This document shows, in pieces, positions 61,746 through 64,000 of a DNA stretch of 64,000 bases. Below the pieces are notes generated by a model. That model did no database searches, was not told the DNA's origin, and saw only the letters and a list, made by a program, of their open reading frames with translations. Position 1 is the first letter of the stretch. Every line of letters begins with the position of its first letter. The position numbers were made by a program, and so were the translations under genes. This stretch comes from Lonepinella sp051851555 (GTDB taxonomy: Bacteria; Pseudomonadota; Gammaproteobacteria; Enterobacterales; Pasteurellaceae): NCBI RefSeq assembly GCF_051851555.1, contig NZ_JBPDVH010000001.1:1-64000 (forward strand), read 5' to 3'.

Positions 61746-62598
61746 ATACCTGCTTTTTCAACGAATTATGCTGAATCGACACATTTTTTTCTTTATCTTG
61801 AAAATACTTGCCAATTTGTTCCGCAATATACACCGAACGGTGTTTTCCGCCCGTGCAGCCGATGGCAATGGTTAAATAACTGCGGTTGTTTTTTTCCAAC
61901 ATTGGCAACCATGTTTCGATAAAATGGCGGGTTTGGTAAATAAAATTATAGACTTCGGTATGCCGTTCCAAAAATTCAATCACGGGTTGATCGAGGCCGG
62001 TCATCGGGCGTAGCGCAGGATCCCAGTGGGGATTGGGTAAGAAACGCACATCAAATACATAATCGGCGTCAAGGGGAATGCCGTATTTAAAGCCAAAGGA
62101 TTCCACCACAATTTTCAGTTCTTTATTATGATTGCCACGTAAGAAATTACGTAATTTTTCGGCCAGTTCGTGGGTGGATAATTCGGTGGTATCCACAATA
62201 ATATTGGCTTGTTGATATAGCGGTTCCAAATAATCCCGTTCGGCATTAATGGCCACTTCAAGGGAAATATCTTTAATGGATGAAAGCGGATGAGGGCGGC
62301 GGGAATCACTGTAACGGCGGATTAAGACATCTTGATCCGTATCGAGGAAAATAATTTTAACCTGATGTTGGGTGGATAACAGGTTGATCATCTGCTCGAG
62401 GGATTCGGCTGAATCTGGTAAGTTGCGAATGTCCACGCTGACCGCAGCGAGCTGTTGATTTTTAGAGAGAATTTGGGCTAACTGGGGGAGGAGTTCAATG
62501 GGTAAATTATCGACACAGTAGTAACCAATATCTTCTAAAGCACGTAGGGCGACGGATTTTCCTGCCCCTGAGCGTCCGCTAACAATAATTAATTCCAT
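61744..62598 (-). CDS. rapZ: RNase adapter / nucleotide-binding protein RapZ
   Basis: A 284-residue RapZ/YvcJ protein with the Walker A motif GRSGAGKS (8-15), a Walker B-like IIFLDTD, and the C-terminal domain ending AIGCTGGKHRSVYIAEQIG. RapZ senses glucosamine-6-phosphate and, in enteric bacteria, guides RNase E to the small RNA GlmZ. It lies 20 bases after ptsN, a conserved pairing. Its stop codon touches the right end of the decayed insertion sequence. Confidence 0.94.
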   Translation of the reverse strand: MELIIVSGRSGAGKSVALRALEDIGYYCVDNLPIELLPQLAQILSKNQQLAAVSVDIRNLPDSAESLEQMINLLSTQHQVKIIFLDTDQDVLIRRYSDSRRPHPLSSIKDISLEVAINAERDYLEPLYQQANIIVDTTELSTHELAEKLRNFLRGNHNKELKIVVESFGFKYGIPLDADYVFDVRFLPNPHWDPALRPMTGLDQPVIEFLERHTEVYNFIYQTRHFIETWLPMLEKNNRSYLTIAIGCTGGKHRSVYIAEQIGKYFQDKEKNVSIQHNSLKKQV

Positions 62599-62618
62599 AA
62601 TTTATCTCAATAATGTGG

Positions 62619-63113
62619 TTATGTGGGTAAATCTGAATCTTCCGTTATTTTTTCATCAAACTGTTGGAAAACTTGCCAAATTTCCTCCGCACTTTGTGCT
62701 GCTCGGAGCTGTTTATGCAAGGCTTTGTCTTTTAATTTTTCGCTAAATTCCACCAACACTGGCGTATAATCGGGGCAAAATGCCTCGGGAATAAGAATGG
62801 CTAAAATGAGATCCACTTCTCGTTTATCCGCTGCGTCATAATCAATGGCGTGGCTTAATTGCAAAAATACGGCACAGACTTTATCACCGTTTGGCATGCG
62901 TGAACGAGGCATGGCAATGCCATTACCTATCGCTGTGCAGCCTAATTTTTCCCGATTAAATAGGCTTTCAAAGCATTCTATTTCGCCAAAATCGTCTATG
63001 TTGACTTGTTCGGCTAAGAGGTTGGCGGCCATTTCTAGTGCGGTTTTTTTACTCGTACAAATAACGCCTTGACGAATGGTTTCGGGGGTTAAAAGTGCGG
63101 TGAATTTTGTCAT
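62619..63113 (-). CDS. ptsN: PTS EIIA-Ntr homologue PtsN, phospho-site His replaced by Arg
   Basis: A 164-residue IIA-Ntr domain: LGCTAIGNGIAMPRSRMPNG fits the PtsN core GIGNGIAIPHGK, and KREVDLILAILIPE and LKDKALHKQLRAAQSAEEI fit the rest. In E. coli the phosphate is carried by the His of IPHGK (His73). Here that residue is Arg70, encoded by CGT, so the standard phospho-relay cannot work. The protein is otherwise intact, and the gene lies between lptB and rapZ as usual, but rpoN and hpf are missing from the cluster. It may act as an unphosphorylated regulator only. Confidence 0.9.
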   Translation of the reverse strand: MTKFTALLTPETIRQGVICTSKKTALEMAANLLAEQVNIDDFGEIECFESLFNREKLGCTAIGNGIAMPRSRMPNGDKVCAVFLQLSHAIDYDAADKREVDLILAILIPEAFCPDYTPVLVEFSEKLKDKALHKQLRAAQSAEEIWQVFQQFDEKITEDSDLPT

Positions 63114-63124
63114 ATTTTTCTTCT

Positions 63125-63850
63125 TTATAATTTAAATTGTTCACCGAGATAAACACGTTTAACCTGCTCGTTATTCATCACTTCGCTTGGTGTACCGGTG
63201 GCGATCATGTGGCCAGCACTGACAATATAGGCTCGTTCGCAGACATCTAAGGTTTCACGCACATTGTGATCGGTAATTAACACGCCTAAGCCTCGATTAC
63301 GTAAGTCTGTGATGATTTTCTTAATATCGATCACCGAAATTGGGTCAACCCCCGCAAAGGGTTCATCTAATAAAATAAATTTCGGGTTAGCGGCTAAGGC
63401 TCGGGCAATTTCCACACGGCGACGTTCGCCTCCAGAAAGTGATTGGCCCAAGTTATCACGAATATGCCCGATATTAAATTCTTCAATGAGTTCATCGGCT
63501 CTTGCACGGCGTTGTGCGGTATTCAAATCTTTACGAATTTCTAGCACCGCCATTAAATTGTCATAGACGCTTAAACGGCGAAAAATAGAGGCCTCTTGGG
63601 GCAAATAGCCGATCCCTTTTTGCGCTCGATTGTGCATAGGTAACAGGCTAATATCTTCGCCATCAATGGTAATTTTGCCCTCATCATGGCGAACCAAGCC
63701 CACCACCATATAAAATGACGTGGTTTTGCCCGCCCCGTTAGGGCCGAGTAAGCCGACAATTTCGTTAGATTTGACAGTGAAACTCACGTCCGACACAACT
63801 TTACGGCTTTTATAACTTTTTGCGAGGTTTTCCGCATTTAACACAGACAT
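63125..63850 (-). CDS. lptB: LPS export ABC transporter ATP-binding protein LptB
   Basis: A 241-residue ABC ATPase with Walker A GPNGAGKT (36-43), signature LSGGERRRVEIA, Walker B FILLDEPFAGVDP and switch His in ITDHN. LptB drives lipooligosaccharide extraction by LptFG for transport across the periplasm. It starts eleven bases after lptA and precedes ptsN by eleven bases, so the cluster is an operon. Confidence 0.97.
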   Translation of the reverse strand: MSVLNAENLAKSYKSRKVVSDVSFTVKSNEIVGLLGPNGAGKTTSFYMVVGLVRHDEGKITIDGEDISLLPMHNRAQKGIGYLPQEASIFRRLSVYDNLMAVLEIRKDLNTAQRRARADELIEEFNIGHIRDNLGQSLSGGERRRVEIARALAANPKFILLDEPFAGVDPISVIDIKKIITDLRNRGLGVLITDHNVRETLDVCERAYIVSAGHMIATGTPSEVMNNEQVKRVYLGEQFKL

Positions 63851-63861
63851 AATTGGTGACC

Positions 63862-64000
63862 TTATTTTTTCTTATTCTCGTTTAATTGGTTTGGAATTAA
63901 CACGGTTTTCACTCGATTACCTTTTGCGCTGTTGGCTTTAAGTTGTTGTTTTTTCACATCATAGGTAATACGGTCACCATTGATTTTGCTGTCTAATTGT
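63862..64000 (-). CDS. lptA: LPS transport protein LptA, 3' end (partial)
   Basis: The minus-strand frame ends at TAA (63864-63862) and runs off the right edge. The visible 45 codons read QLDSKINGDRITYDVKKQQL, then KANSAKGNRVKTVLIPNQL and a Lys-rich tail, matching the C-terminus of LptA, the periplasmic bridge for LPS transport. Position directly before lptB supports this. Confidence 0.88.
   Translation of the reverse strand, partial: QLDSKINGDRITYDVKKQQLKANSAKGNRVKTVLIPNQLNENKKK

Overview
The window is a piece of a Pasteurellaceae chromosome. Many scattered copies of the Haemophilus-type DNA uptake signal (core AAGTGCGGT / ACCGCACTT) are visible, the sequence is AT-rich, and the gene neighbourhoods are typical of the family (epmA next to frdABCD; rplU-rpmA-EamA-obgE; lptA-lptB-ptsN-rapZ without rpoN; metE, grxA/rimK). 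A CAAT tetranucleotide tract of the kind used for phase variation in Haemophilus lipooligosaccharide genes supports a Haemophilus/Aggregatibacter-like, host-associated organism. The species cannot be fixed from the sequence alone.

Layout. 0-0.3 kb: promoter and leader of an rRNA operon reading off the left edge. 0.3-7 kb: dgt, a LrgB/LrgA pair, a secreted nuclease followed by csdA-csdE, then a leftward metR-azlC-azlD operon. 7-14.4 kb: an accessory block lying exactly between divergent metR and metE. It holds a chymotrypsin-fold (S6-type) autotransporter with five 51-bp tandem repeats, a histidine-rich ZnuD-like TonB receptor, and the zinc-independent ribosomal protein pair rpmE2-rpmJ2. 14.6-20.4 kb: metE with MetJ/MetR-like sites, a TPP riboswitch and tenA, two tandem paralogous glycosyltransferases (the first with nine CAAT repeats), and a small exported protein. 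20.4-33.6 kb: housekeeping genes (rimK, grxA, bamC, dapA, bcp, maeB, sodA, two YgiW-like proteins, yfgM-hisS-ispG-rodZ, epmA). 33.9-42 kb: frdABCD, the mannose PTS manXYZ-yobD and manA. 42-60.7 kb: nhaA, obgE, an EamA permease, rpmA-rplU, ispB, queH, mpl, fbp, gloA, rnt, yajQ-serB, ytjB, ald with an NSS transporter, bamE, yejK and yejL-yejM. 60.7-61.7 kb: a decayed zinc-ribbon, IS256-like insertion sequence with 16-bp perfect terminal repeats. 61.7-64 kb: rapZ, ptsN, lptB and the 3' end of lptA.

Themes. Methionine: metR with a putative exporter, and metE. Zinc starvation: ZnuD plus C-minus ribosomal proteins. Surface variation: CAAT-repeat glycosyltransferase and repeat-bearing autotransporter. 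Anaerobic/fermentative metabolism: frd, maeB, ald, fbp, several with CRP-like sites, two of which sit 41.5 bases upstream of the inferred start site. Envelope assembly: BamC, BamE, LptAB, YejM. I see no CRISPR, prophage, tRNA or clear new defence system. The items most worth a second look are the phase-variable glycosyltransferase, the insert between metR and metE, and a PtsN whose phospho-acceptor histidine is an arginine.
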